Counted from the stretch's first letter, positions 36,001 through 47,245 are shown. The stretch: DNA of 64,000 nucleotides from Amorphophallus konjac (GCA_022559845.1 CM040123.1:297402642-297466641); one strand, 5' to 3'. Notes: generated from the letters alone by a model not told the origin. Numbers and translations are program-made.

Positions 36001-38448
36001 GGATGCTGCAAGTGTGATCATAGATTCATACAGCTATCAAGTGGCAGGATCTAATGCTGGAGAAGAAGGCGGAGTGGGGGACAGAATTTTCCTTGGAGGA
36101 AGAGCAGAACGCCAATGCAGGATTTTGGTGGACACATAATGGGCTTGGGTCAGTTTTATGGGCTACTTTCTATAGCGCATTTTGTATCAAGCTTCAAGGC
36201 CTTTCTATAAACTACAGTGGATTTGCATAAGGTGCAGATTGAGAAATTCCCTAGAATACTTTAAGTGTGATGACCGCATGGGAGCCTTTTTTCCCCTTTT
36301 TTTTAACTTCTTGATTGTAATAAACTTAGGTTCCATTAGGTCATATAATCACGCATCATCTCCATGACAAAATAAAGTATTGGAAGAATGGCTTGCCAAA
36401 CATGACAAAAGCTGAAATATGTCATTGAAATATTTTCCCCTGCATCTTTTCAGTCAAAGGTAAGAGGAAAGTACCAACAGTGAGTGCATGTCTAAATTCT
36501 TGGTAGTTCCTGACAAGTAGTTGTCCAAAAAGATAATCAATCCTGTTAAAGTGTATGCAAAGAAAAGACCAGAGATCTGCTCAGCACATCATTTATTGGA
36601 ACCCACTTTGAGGTTGGCAAAGTCCCCACCCATTTTGTGTAGAAAATCCTGGTAGGCTCTAGCATCTGCCACCACTCATCTGAAAATTTCAGCCCAAACA
36701 AAGGGTCCCTGTTGAAAGCAGGCCATTTTAGAAGCTCCATTTTCTAGCTGGAGCTTCCAGTTGAAGAACAATGACCAGTCAAAACTACTAAAAATCAGCT
36801 TCCTCATATCTGTAGAAACTCCCTTATAAACATGTAGAGCTGCTTAGATGCAGTATACATAAAGAATTAGATTCTTTGTTTTTTTCTGCTTGGTACCAAG
36901 TGGAAGTAAAAGGTCTTATAAAGTATTTGAGTTCTTAGGTCCCTGTTTTGTAACCTGATGAATGTGGAAGAAAATATTTGACTACTTGCAAGTTATTTTC
37001 TCTCAGCTCTGTTTTCTGTTTGGAAGAAAGGTGGTTAGAATAAGGAAAATTTTCAACACTGCAGAGGAATATCCGATCACTTTTCTTTTATTCAAAAGGA
37101 TAAGTAGATTAGAAATCCCAGTTATGCCCCCTCTTTGATCAGATATTGTGACCTCCAAATATTCAAGTTTCCAAATGGCTTTTTAGCATCTAATGTCTCT
37201 ACCCACTTATTAGATTGTCACATTGGATCTAAAAGCATAGGGCTTAACAATGACATAAACTTTTTAAATGAGGCTAGACCATCCAAGCATTGGCTATTGT
37301 TCATTTTGATGGGATGGGATCACCGCATACATTTAGTGCCATGCACATCTGCTTTTCAATTATTTCAGTGTAGTGGAGACTGGAGAAGAGATAAACATAT
37401 TCCTATGTTACCTCTGAATGATATACCTACAGCAAATATATTGAATTCTTGAGTCCCTTTCTGGTGTGCCTTAGCAATTGAAGCAATCGAAAAAAAGTTT
37501 AATGAAGACATTTCAACAAACATGCAGACCCACATGGGCAAGAAGTGAAGATAGAACCGTACTAGGATAATCCCCAAGAAGTGCAGAAAATGGCTGCCAG
37601 AGGCCACGTGAATTTTCAGTCCTCACTTGAACTGCCCTCAGCTTCGAGGCTGCCACCATCTTCATAGCCTTGGTGATCTTTTGGATGTTCTTAACACTCT
37701 TCATTCTATTTCTAACTGCCAAAAAGTTTCACGAATTAAATAAATTAGTCTGTCTCCGTGACCATGTCAATCTTCTCCATTCTAAGGGCGGGTTCTCTCC
37801 TCAGTAGAAGAACGTTAAACGGAGGCAGCTGTATTTCATTATATGCAGCATAAATCAATGAACTTTACCTACTTGAGTGGAAATTGAACGAGAACCGACT
37901 GGACCCACGTCCCTGCAGATCAGAAGTTCGATAAGTTATTGCAATTAAACACAATGCCGCACCAGAACGCCGAGATCAGATACAGTTCTATGGACGAGAG
38001 GCGCGACTGAGAATGCAAAATGGTAAGAAAATATTGAAAAATCGGAGGCAGGCGACGTGTCCGGTTTCAGCAAACCGAGAATACGATAGAATACTACAAG
38101 CGACTGCAGAAACTTGCACCAATAAGATCTCCATTGTATTTCTGATAACCCCTCCCCCCAACACACACACACACGTAAAGACAAAACCCTCGTCATCTCA
38201 TACAATCCAGAATAGCACAAAATGACGAAAATCTTCCCCCTTCTCTTCAAAATTTCAGATGCGGAATCAGCGGCGTGAGACAGCAAACATCTGTGCCAAA
38301 CGGACAAGGGAGGAACGAGAGAAGGTGGGGCAGGTTACTCCGAGAACATCGCGGAGCGGGCGGTGGGGGCGGGAGCAGGAGCGATGGGGCGCGCCGGAGG
38401 GGAGACGAGGAGCCGCCTCCCCTCCCTCCTCAGAGCTGCCATCGCCAT
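29670..38448 (-). CDS. ATPC: Mitochondrial F1 ATP synthase gamma subunit, 5' five exons
   Basis: Central rotor stalk of mitochondrial F1Fo ATP synthase in the inner membrane. Exons (minus strand): 38448-38339, 37912-37869, 37715-37563, 30013-29900, 29797-29670. All junctions are GT-AG and phases join without a break, giving 183 codons. Residues 1 to about 48 form an Arg/Ala/Ser-rich presequence (start MAMAALRREGRRL). The mature N-terminal helix follows, with VRNRMKSVKNIQKITKAMK and LRAVQVRTENSRGLWQPF, then KKNVIITISSDKGLCGGINS and GEKGKVQLVRDSKKY, all family hallmarks. The family is about 320 residues, so about 140 C-terminal residues, including the C-terminal rotor helix, are missing; no exon for them is seen down to position 1. 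Either the last introns are huge and TE-filled, or the gene is truncated. No frameshift or stop is seen in the five exons. The start codon was chosen by the conserved N-terminus. The symbol varies between species. Confidence 0.93.
30885..31381 (+). mobile_element. L1-type LINE 3' fragment, plus strand
   Basis: On the plus strand the zinc-binding end of plant L1 RT proteins is readable with breaks: CGQEDETLDHLFASCSY, TQDVWGE and later WAVWGERNNEIF. A non-coding 3' end follows, with CTTGTACATCCCTCTTTTAC, ending in an A/T-rich tail. Confidence 0.7.
31385..32830 (-). mobile_element. L1-type LINE 3' fragment, minus strand
   Basis: The minus strand reads the end of an L1 RT protein with breaks. 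32392-32781 encodes LPIYYLSIFQIPEAVVKKIE and FFWHSSGQRCRGWHDMAW. 31830-32144 encodes a zinc-binding RVT end (WSPRHPLKVKLLTWRISHGR, then C-CLSGVEEESLDHLL). The 3' end faces that of the preceding plus-strand fragment, so 31330-31470 is a rough palindrome of two L1 tails. It is truncated at its 5' side and broken. Confidence 0.75.
33095..33190 (+). mobile_element. Isolated L1 3' end
   Basis: About 95 bp matching the L1 tails at 31330-31380 and 31390-31470 (TTGACTATACTTGTACATCT and a following A/T-rich tail). No coding part remains. Confidence 0.6.
33988..35640 (-). mobile_element. L1-type LINE, rearranged, minus strand
   Basis: A poly-A tail on the minus strand (T-run at 33988-34010) is followed by the same L1 3' end and broken zinc-binding RVT sequence up to about 34600 (ending ...VAHPSCYTMGTVDRK). 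Above that, the minus strand has GC-rich sequence with an open frame at 34764-35195 of unclear origin, perhaps the first ORF of the element after an internal deletion. The upper limit is approximate. Confidence 0.5.
35641..37562. other. Intron sequence without recognised features
   Basis: AT-rich. Several short ORFs were checked and none resembles a known protein. The part next to exon 3 is the donor side of intron 3. Confidence 0.5.
37563..38448 (-). CDS. ATPC: ATP synthase gamma exons 1-3 (presequence and N-terminal helix)
   Basis: Exon 1 (38339-38448) encodes 36 codons plus 2 bases and ends CGGA before donor GTAACC. Exon 2 (37869-37912) is only 44 bp and encodes the presequence end DVGPVGSRSISTQV, between acceptor CTGCAG and donor GTAAAG. 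Exon 3 (37563-37715) encodes 50 codons of the N-terminal coiled-coil helix, with donor GTACGG. Exon 1 is much richer in GC than exon 3, as is common for 5' exons of monocot genes. An overlapping upstream ATG in another frame (38663-38665) could act as an upstream ORF. Confidence 0.92.
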
Positions 38449-38916
38449 TGCGGACTGCCGGGGAGATCGGCTCCTCCCTCCCTCTTGCGGGCGCGTCGGA
38501 GAAAACCCTGAGCCAGGAGCCCCTCTTGCTCGGCTGGTGCTGCTGCTGCTGCAGCCGATCGGCCCCCGTGGACAGGGCAGGAGGAGGAGAGAGATCAGAA
38601 AAGAGAGCGGTTGCGGCGCTGCGAAGTGCCCTTGCGCATTGTGACGTGTCGGCTTTATGATCCATTGCGCCGAAATTGTTGTTTTACCTTTTAAAAATTG
38701 TCACTTTACTTTTTAAAAATTATCACTTTATCCTAAATTTTAAAAATAGTGTGTCTAAGTTGTGAGGTTGTTTGGCCAATCTAAACTCATTTTTAAATAT
38801 TGTGTTTTATTGTTTGGAAATTGCATAATGAGCATTAAGAGGAGGAGGTGGTTGTGAATTTTGGGGTCATGGAGAGTTTCTATTAGTTAGACTAGTATGC
38901 CGTAGAGCACGACGCC
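38449..38916. promoter_or_regulatory. Upstream region of the ATP synthase gamma gene
   Basis: A GC-rich leader (38449-38640) carries a GCTGCTGCTGCTGCA run. An AT-rich block at 38680-38750 then repeats TTTTAAAAATTRTCACTTTA two to three times. No convincing TATA box was found. A longer reverse ORF (38267-38665) crosses exon 1 in another frame and is not the gene. Confidence 0.4.
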
Positions 38917-39181
38917 CCTCTTTGATAGAGAGATAGATAACTGAAGGGATATCCTTCATGAGTTTATTTATCTCGGAGCTTAGCCCCATTTATTTTGATA
39001 GACAATGGGTTAAATGGGGGGATAAAATATTCCACCAGTTTTACTGGGTCAGTTTTACTTGGATACATAAATGTTTTCCCTCGTTGTAACCGGATTAACT
39101 TTATTACCTTATCAAATTAAAAAATGGATAAAATGTGACTTATCTCCAGGATAAACAAGGGATATCCCTCTATCAAAGAGG
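38917..39181. mobile_element. MITE with CCTCTTTGATAGAG terminal repeats
   Basis: A 265-bp element whose left end CCTCTTTGATAGAG...GGGATATCC is mirrored at the right end as GGGATATCCCTCTATCAAAGAGG. The left arm has a short insert (about 14 bp) between the two halves of the repeat. No ORF is present. The target duplication is not clear, so the superfamily is not assigned. Confidence 0.65.
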
Positions 39182-39879
39182 TCCAAAATTTAAGAGCCTA
39201 AGCCGTGGGACACAAGGACCCCGCCGTGGAACCCCAAGACAACAAAGAGAGCAACGCCCCACCTTATTTGGCTCTACTACAACAATCAATTGTGTCAGAG
39301 GAATTTTTTTATAGGACGTTTGGAATCACCTTTTTTAAAAAAAGCTCTCTACTTAAAAAATTGGGCTATGTAATTTTTCAACCTAAAATTTAAAATTGAT
39401 GAAAATAGATAATTACATGTTCGATAAAAGTGTCATAATCTTTAAATTTTGTGTAAACATGTTTGGTAGAATGCCACACTGTATCGGAAGAAACCCGAGT
39501 CAACGAGTCAATGGCACGAGCATGAGTAGACGGAGACGACAGTAAAAGGAGGAGGGGGAGGTCACGGCGGAGGTGACATTGGAAGGAGGAGTGGGAGGTC
39601 ACGATGAAAGTGACAGTGGAGAGAGGAGGAAGAGATCGCGATGGAGGGATGAGTTGTCGTGCACAAGCCACGGCCGGTGAAATGGCATAGGGGATTTTAC
39701 TTCATGGGTTTTGGGACACCCATGGCATATGATTGCCTGGGTCCTCTCCCATGTCCTCCTTGGTTGGCATTACAAAAGCTTCTTCAATCTATATCGATGG
39801 AATATAGTGGACATGCATTCTCCATCTATACATGTGGTCATGGCAACCAGGGGAAACACCGAGGAGAGAATGACATAAT
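39182..39879. other. Non-coding stretch between MITE and copia LTR
   Basis: 39205-39300 and 39480-39660 are GC-richer, with GGAGGTCACGG/GGAAGGAGGAG-type repeats. No recognised protein is seen. The ORF at 39659-39955 runs into the LTR end and is rejected. Confidence 0.4.
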
Positions 39880-40172
39880 TGTGAGGTTTCGATCAAAGAA
39901 GCAGCGGAAGTCCACGAAACCTCATATGCATATTGTTGCTAGTGTTCAAAATTGAACAATTAACTAAAATCCCGCAGTGGGAAGAACAATTCTTTACCTT
40001 TGCGGGGTCGAGGAATTCTCAAAGCACAAATATGAACAATTAGTGGATCTCGGAATCACTAGTCGTTCTAATGTACGACCTCTAGATGTATCCACATGGG
40101 CACCAAACGTACATGGGATCTCCTCTGCAATCTCTAGACGTCAACTACATCTCAATTCCCCCATCCACAAGG

Positions 40173-40208
<36 letters not shown>

Positions 40209-41417
40209 GGGTGCCCTCAGGTGAGAGAAAGGAGGAGAGGGGGGTAGCCAGGTCTAAACCAGATGAGCTTGGCTCAGGGTTTAGCCCTACAATGTATATT
40301 TATAGACACTTGGTATTTTTCATAAAAACTCAGTAATTGTCTATAAGTCCATCCATCCCATTCTGTCCATAACTCTATTGTGTGTGACCATCTAGGCACA
40401 AATGTACGTTTGATTTTTTAGCCCATTAAGTTAAGAACCCCTTCTTAACTTGGTAAACACATGTCATTGTCCAATAATAAAATTAATAAGCTTTCTAATC
40501 ACGAAATGTATCAAACAACACCTCATGATCCCAAATGATATTGAGGATAAACAACTCACTTTGGAATTTTTTTCATCTGCAGATTCTATTCAGGTATAGA
40601 CCTTCATTTATATAATGCCTCTATTGGGACTAGGGTATGATGTTACTGTCAAACCCTATTAAGTCCTGTCTCAACTGAACTCTGTACTACAAAAGGTTCA
40701 CTGAAAAACTCATTTTCATAATGAACTCTCATACCCTGGCCAAGGATTTTTGAATATAGATCTGTAGGGTATTCTCTCTCTTATATCATACGGAAAGTGA
40801 ATGATCCCTTATTATCTAACTAATTGCCTTCGCAAGAATTCTACTGAGTCCGAATAACTGGCTATGTAGGACCACAGAGTTGAGGTCCATAAGTCTGTAA
40901 TCAAATATCTAATAGTCCTCAAGCAAGATATCTTTAGTGACTCAGGTCTAAGATCTAATTGTGCTATTGAGACAGTAGAATGCCCTAATTGACAGTTAGT
41001 ATGATTACCATTCAAGGATTATAGGTCAAGTTAGTTCAATGTAGTCATTCTGCTAATGAGCACCCGCACACGTACTTTAGTGTCATAACACTGATAACTA
41101 TGAAAATAATCACACCCATCATATGAATATGTATCATATGCACCAGTCTATCTGGATCTTCAATGTCTCTTCTTGAAGATCTTATAATTGGGCATATTTA
41201 GAACAAGTGCATCAAGATGACTGATCTCATTATCATAATCTCATTATGATCTAGTCATAGTTGCACATATTCTAGAACTTCATTACATTCATGTCATAAA
41301 TACATATTAAAATACAATGAATAAATATCATCATTATTATAAATAAGAATGAGATATCACAAGAAATAACATTATCACAAATCATGTGATTGGCTTGTAG
41401 AGCATACATCTCTATCA
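39880..41417 (-). mobile_element. 3' LTR of a truncated copia element
   Basis: On the minus strand the LTR starts TGATAGAGATG at 41417, right after a purine tract (ACAAGTGGGAGAT, plus-strand 41418-41430), and ends CGAAACCTCACA at 39880. It contains TATAAATA (near 40305) and a GA microsatellite in the U5 side (40175-40205). The sequence left of 39880 is not a primer-binding site, so this is the 3' LTR. Only about 50 bp of the internal region remain on the right before unrelated sequence. No ORF is present. Confidence 0.7.
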
Positions 41418-41471
41418 ATCTCCCACTTGTATTAAAAATAATCACCTACATGCGAGAACCCCATTAGCCAA

Positions 41472-42010
41472 GGTGACAGTAACACTCAGGATTTTTGGAT
41501 CAGGAATCCATGGGTTTCGGAGCGTTTCCGTGGGCCCCGACCGTATTTCGTGATTAAATTAGATTTTTGACTATCGGGCCTTCGGACCCATGTGTAGGGT
41601 GAACCGTCGTGTTTCCAGGCTCTGGGACGTTACAGACGCGTTGTACGTTTTTCGAGAATCGTGGGAATGATTTTTCCCTTTTTTATTTTCTAAAATTTTA
41701 AAATCCTAAAACATTTCTTATAAAATCCCTAAACCACCCCCTCTCTCCGCATTCTCTCATTTCGCTCCCTCTCTCCTCTCGCTTCTCTCCTTCTCTTCTT
41801 CTCTCCCTCCCTTCTCTGAGCGGTCGACGGAGGACGGCGTGGGCGAGGCGGCGAGGCATGTGGGGGCAGTGATCGGCGAGGATGGAGTGAGGATCGGGGC
41901 GGTGCCACGGTGGAGCTTGTTCGCGAGTTCGTGAAGCCGGCATGAGTTCGAGGAGTGATTTCACGTGGAGTCGGCGTCCTCGTCACGGGGTCTCATCGTG
42001 AGAGGTAGGG
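41472..42010 (+). promoter_or_regulatory. LTR- or promoter-like block, TTATAAAATCCC
   Basis: This starts near TAACACTCAGG and carries GGGTTTCGGAGCGTTTCCGTGGG, a phrase shared with 51898-51940 inside the CACTA element. A TTATAAAATCCCTAAACC TATA-like site lies near 41718 with a pyrimidine-rich leader after it (CTCTCT, 41740-41815). The style is that of a Ty3-type LTR, but no second LTR or pol was found. Confidence 0.4.
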
Positions 42011-43331
42011 GGATGGACCCCTGGCCCTTGCATTTCATTTTCCCGTGTTTTGTAGGCTGAGATGAGGTCGAGGGTGATTTTCTTTCACGTCGGGGTTAAA
42101 AAACATAATTTTGGGGTGAGCGACGGATTCGTCGATTCGACTGCATTTTTTTGATTTGATTGGACCCTCTCCATAGTTTAGAGGGTGGGGAATGATGCCC
42201 GTCCATGCTGTGATCGACCCTTTTGTGAGAATAAGTGTGGCCTGGTGATCCGGGAAGGGAGGCATGTGTCTCCGAAGGGGTTTAGGCTCGGGGATTATCC
42301 CATATATTGGATATGATCCCGAGCTTCAGCTGTCATGGGTTGCTCTGTTGAAACCCTTCTTTATGATGTATCACATTCCTCATCGTTTCTGAATCCACAT
42401 CGAAATGAAGGGGCGCATGGCCTCTGTGTTCTCCCCATTGACTGCCATCGGTGGGGGACTCACCAACAAGCTGCACCTGAATGCCCGCTCACGCTGTAGC
42501 GGAGGTCTGGATTTCATAGAAGCCCAACCCCCACTTTGAATGCGGTAACTCCCCTCTATCGGCCTGCCATTTTCTCCTGGTCTGATAGAAACAAGGAGAT
42601 TCGGCAAGTTACTACTTCTTCATATCTTCCTCTTCTGCAAGGCGGTGAACCGGCATTCCTTTGGTGGCTCTCCCACCGGATGATCCGGCACCTCCCCTAA
42701 CACCCCCCTTCCGTGGTGATCCGGCGCCATTAATGCCCCATAAGTGTAGCGATGCAGCACCCTGTCTGCTCCCCAGCCCATTCTATCGGTAGGTGATGCA
42801 GCAGCCCTGATACTCCCCCCATACTCCCCCCATGCCCTTAGACTTGCTGGGTGGTTAAGGCGCCCTTCAAAGCTCCTCTCGCTTGGACTAGCGCCCCCCT
42901 TTTATCGTTGATTTCCTCACCAAGAACTCCGGCGTCTTTAATTTAATAGGCAATACATGTCTATGATGCCAATGTTAATGAGTCCATGTCTGCACCGGAT
43001 GCTGGACCAGTCATTCGTTTTGGAGTTCAAGCGTAGATTTCTTGATGTAGCCTTTGGGCAAATAAACTACTAAGTTTAAAGGGAATGTCTCCAGCCGGGC
43101 TCGGAGTGTCCAGGCGATATATCCCGGACCCTTAGCAGGCTAGCCCCGGGGATGCGGTGCCAGAGACTGTCGTGAATGTTGCCGTTTCGTGCGCATTCAA
43201 TTAATTGAGGGACCATCTCAGATTTATCCGGACGAGCACTCGCTTCACTCTCCCCTGATATATCTGGGACAGGGGGAGGTGATGCTGAAATTTCATCAGA
43301 AAGTCGGACCAGTAAAGAAATAAACGATGAA

Positions 43332-43362
<31 letters not shown>

Positions 43363-43588
43363 GAAGATAATAATAGTAATACAAATATATATATGTAAAT
43401 ATATAGCACACAAAAAGAAGGGGAAGAGGCACCGTGATCCAGCGCCCATTGATGCCAGTTTACAAAATATTAATAACAATAATAAATAATAATAAATAGA
43501 TAAATAAATAATAATAATTTAAAAGAAAATAAAAAAGAAATGAAATGACAAATGAGATTAAAAAAATAAAACAAAGGTGTTATTTGAC
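42011..43588. other. Unassigned stretch
   Basis: No gene could be recognised. 43320-43560 is AT-rich with (ATAATG)n/(AATAAT)n microsatellite. The minus-strand ORF at 43076-43432 has a short plausible segment (DISGESEASARPDKSEMVPQ) but no family match that I know. Confidence 0.35.
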
Positions 43589-43910
43589 CATGACGCGTCT
43601 TTACAAATGCGCCGGATGATATGACGCATCAGGACGATGTGATGCGCCTACCGTCTGCTACAAATATATATATATTAAAAATAAATATAATAAATAAATA
43701 AATGAGTAATAAAGTAGAAGCGTCATGGCACTATGACGCGTCTACCTAGATGCGCCAGTCATCTATGGCGCGTCTGCTACAAAAATATATATAATAATAA
43801 AATAAACATAATAAATAAATGAACAAATAATAAAGCAGAAGCATCACAGTGCTACGGACGCATTTGTCCAGATGCGTCAGGTCGCTGTGACACGTTTGTC
43901 AAAGTAATAA
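43589..43910 (+). repeat. Three tandem 121-bp repeats
   Basis: Units start at about 43589, 43724 and 43845. Each has a GC-rich head with GACGCGTCT and GATGCGCC/GATGCGTC motifs of about 65 bp, and an AT-rich tail of ATAATAAA. Units 2 and 3 are 121 bp apart; unit 1 is 135 bp before unit 2. The third runs into the Helitron insertion site. Confidence 0.7.
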
Positions 43911-44129
43911 TAAATAATAATAATAATAATAAATGATAAAAATGAATGATAAAAATATAAAAATCCAAGTAACAAAAAATAATAATCTATCTATACTATA
44001 TATATACTATATAAGAGAATTTGATGGTTTTTTTCCGCCGATTGGATGCTTTTCCGCCGGTTCGTCGGTTCCTTTGTATTATTTGATTGATGACTCGGTT
44101 CATTTGTCCGGTTCAATTCGATAAACGTC

Positions 44130-45078
44130 TCCGATACGGGGCTTCGATCTCGCGGCGCCTGCGAATGCCCTCTCTCCGCCCCTTTCAGTCTTCTCTCCGC
44201 CAATTCCCAACTGCCAACGCCTGGCCAGCGCCGGGAGCGCCACCGCGCTCTCTTCCTGCTACAGGGGAGTGCCCTTCTCCTCCTCCTCCTCCGCCGTCGC
44301 CTCCCTTCCTCCCCCGACGGCGTCGCCACCAAGGACATCCACATCGACCCCCTCACCTCCCTCTCCATCCGCATCTTCCTCCCCGACACCGCCCTCCTCC
44401 CGAAACCTTCCCCCTCCCCCGCTGCCGCCAACCACCCCCACCTCGGCCCAAGGGCGCCAGATCCGCCTCGGATCCGGAGGACAACGGCGCCGTCGAACCC
44501 CCCTGTCGGGCCAGGTACAACCACGTCTCGCGCCGCAATAGCTATGGCGGCAACAGCATCCCCCCTTCTGCCGCTTCCCCCGATCCCCGCTGGTCTAGCT
44601 ACGACGGCTCCGGGATGAAGCCGGACGCTGCTACCGGGACCTACCGGGGATACCTGCCTTCCGTGGAGGAGGCCTTGAATGGCGCCACCGGGGGGCACCA
44701 CCACGGCGCCGGCAGGAGGCTGCGGTGATTCTGCAGTTCCACGGGGGAGCCTTCGTCACCGGTAGCAACGAGTCGGTTGCGAACGATTTCTTCTGTCGGC
44801 GCATCGCGAAGCTGTGCGATGTGATCGTGATCGCGGTGGGGTACCGACTGGCCCCGGAGAGCAAGTACCCGGCGGCGTTCGAAGACGGACTCAAAGTGCT
44901 CAACTGGCTGGCGAAGCAGGCGAACCTGGCGGAGTGCAGCAAGTCCATGGGGAACGCGAGGGGCGGCGGTGCGGGAGGCGCAGAAACGAGGAGATTGGAC
45001 GTGCACAGGCGCATCATGGATCCGTTCGGGGCGTCCATGGTGGAGCCATGGCTGGCTTCTCATGGAGATCCTTCCAGG
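44130..45078 (+). pseudogene. Captured exon 1 of a carboxylesterase (CXE11/16-like)
   Basis: Alpha/beta-hydrolase of the plant CXE family. Recognisable order: DGVATKDIHIDPLTSLSIRI (44316 on, frame 0), YRGYLPSV (frame 2, near 44641), then VILQFHGGAFVTGSNESVAN, FFCRRIAKLCDVIVIAVGYR, YPAAFEDGLKVLNWLAKQAN and DPFGASMVEPWLASHGDPSR (44725-45078, frame 1). It ends at CCAG before GTAAAA, a natural donor; in the family an intron follows HGDPSR. At least two frame changes (about 44450 and 44700) break it. The oxyanion motif reads HGGA where most members have HGGG. The exons with the nucleophile Ser, the Asp and the His are absent. With the Helitron ends around it, the block is best read as captured DNA. 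High GC agrees with a monocot source. Confidence 0.85.
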
Positions 45079-47245
45079 TAAAAAAAAAAGGTTTTCCTCT
45101 GCCCATTACTCCACTCCGTGTTGTTTCACATTTAGTGACATTTTGTGAACAGATCGCAGTCACATGAGTGTCGGTAATATGGGAAAAGAACTCCTGGATA
45201 TTAAACGAGGTTGCCTAATCTTGCCATTCTGTCCTTGTTCTGTCAGATTTGTTCGCGTCTTAATTATTTGTAGCAGATTTACGAAGGAGTGAAACTGTGT
45301 AACATTGGAATATGTGATAAAGTGACTGGGATGTCAAAAACAGTACAATTGGCAGCATGGCAGCATTTCAATTTAATGAAACTTCTGATAAGCATGGACA
45401 TTTTAAGGATTGTACCAACAATCGTTGAACTTAGTTCAACCAAACGGAAAGCTTGATGTCTGTAAGTGGCTTGCCTGCGATTCACATATCCTTATCCAAA
45501 TATGAGCTGAAAGTGCAAATTGGGATAGTTTCCATCTTCCCAAAAACGTGCAAATTGGGATGTGAAGTGCCTTGTCAAAAAATTGCTTCATGAATGTGGA
45601 GTTTGAAAAGGGTGCATAATTCAAATTGGACCCTCAGTTAAACAATAGCTAATCAGGAAGTAATTTTAACATTTCATGGTCTTCACCTGCCTCTAGGATG
45701 ACAACTTGTGATTGCAGAGAATTTTGACAATTGGATGGCTGGTTGAGAAGATTGATTTCGGGTTAAGGATTTGCTGATAATTAATAGGTCAGATCATATT
45801 ATGTATCCTTGTTTTCACATCCAACTTAGGAAGTTCTTTTTTTGAGAAAAAATATCCTTGTTTTCACACCCGACAATAATGGTGGCTAGACTGAAAAGAT
45901 GCAGAATCTCCTTTGGCATGGGAGAGTTCAATGGACCACCCATTTCACTTACAAGGTGTTTTGCAGGTATTAGGTCTTCCTTTGCTCAACCTTCTTGCGA
46001 ATGATAACTGGTATATTGTGGACAATATGGATGTAAATTGTGAATGTAAAGGAGTTCTCCTTCTTAGATTTTACTTGTGTTTCTCATATATTTGGGGGAC
46101 CTATGATTGATTTCTTGGGGACAGATGCTACATGTTATTACTTTTGAATTAAAGGAGGTGGGCTCTTCATCTGGTATCCAACTCTATCTCTCCATTTTGC
46201 TTTTGAGTTTAGCATAAGATTTGGATGGCTGACAGATCACATTTGTGGGTAGCTATCATTTTAAGTGCTATGAATCTGGGATTACTTCCCATAGATTTGT
46301 ACTTCAGGATATTTCATTGGCTGTCAGTTGTCACTGCTAGGTCCTTGTGGAAGCATTACATTTTTTGGGAGATTTGTTTGTTACCAATCTTGAAATTCAC
46401 ATGTGGAGGATCCCCTTTCCTTCTCTGAAGGAATATGGAATGCAAGACTTTGAATTATGTAATTAAAAGGTTATACTTTATACACACGTGTACTGGTCAT
46501 GGCCGTGCCTTCTTCCAGAAGACGTCCATGTGTGACACACTATAAACAATGAGAATTTCCCTCTCACTCTGGAAGACATCAAAATAATTTTTGGATGGAG
46601 GACACGATGAGAAGTGGCAAAAGAAGCTACTGCTGCTGGGAATGCCATCAGAAGACTTTTGGAGGTGGGAGATGAGGATCTTGTAATGACTTAGTTTTTA
46701 GTTGTAAGTAGAGGTACCCCACCTCTACTAACCTTATTGTACTTCCTCTGTTTGTCTAATAAGATTGGTGGCACAATTCTCCCCCCCCCCTCCAAAAAAA
46801 ATGCCATCTAATTCAACCTTTTTATGTTTGAATTCCTTAGGATTTGTGGGATACATCGGAAATTTTCGCACCTGAAAAGTCATGGACATAATGAGATTTT
46901 TTGTAATTCCTGCCACTCATGTCATTCCACAAGATTAATATGATAGTTATGTCACAGTCCTTGAGGTTAACATAAAAGTTGTCAGGTACCCTGGTGCATG
47001 ATTAGGCAAATGGACCTTGCAACAAATATTCCTAGAGTAAGTAAACTTCTTACATGCAGAAGCATGGTTTTCTGGTCATGCCTAGCAGCTGCAAAGTAAA
47101 ATCATCATTGATGTTACTGTTAATTTGGACAGTAGGCAGCCCCTGAAGGCCTGAACAGCTAGGGCATATAGATAGCGGGTCTGCATGGCAAAACCTATGG
47201 ACTTCACCCCAGCCCAATGCAATTGTGGTTGAGGATTGAATCTTT
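45079..47245 (+). other. Helitron interior, probable captured intron
   Basis: Non-coding. It begins with the CXE donor GTAAAA at 45079. I searched for the next CXE exon (nucleophile GxSxG region) up to 48093 and did not see it. 46775-46800 has a C-run and A-run. Confidence 0.5.

Larger units (their letters stand above)
30014..37562 (-). other. 7.5-kb TE-filled intron 3 of the ATP synthase gamma gene
   Basis: The intron runs from GTACGG (at 37562) to CCAG (at 30014). It carries at least four L1-type 3' ends (near 31381, 31385, 33190 and 34010) in both orientations. 30014-30884 and 35640-37562 show no gene or TE that I can name. The introns before exons 2, 3 and 5 are 426, 153 and 102 bp. Confidence 0.85.

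Noticed and set aside
38267..38665. 132-codon minus ORF over the ATP synthase exon 1
   Set aside because: Its frame differs from the conserved MAMAALRREGRR start and it runs through the intron 1 donor.
43589..43910. CRISPR-like array
   Set aside because: Only three diverged units with AT-rich tails in plant nuclear DNA, with no spacer-repeat pattern.
43986..44010. Telomere- or satellite-like origin for the TA-rich start
   Set aside because: Position, TC start and the matching hairpin-CTAG end fit a Helitron better.
44087..44728. 213-codon ORF taken as an intact esterase N-terminus
   Set aside because: It joins esterase text from only one of three frames; the conserved DGVATK..IRIFL part is in another frame.
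45913..46110. Possible second CXE exon after a TTTTGCAG acceptor
   Set aside because: The text after it (VLGLPLLNLL) does not match the expected nucleophile region and has no GxSxG.
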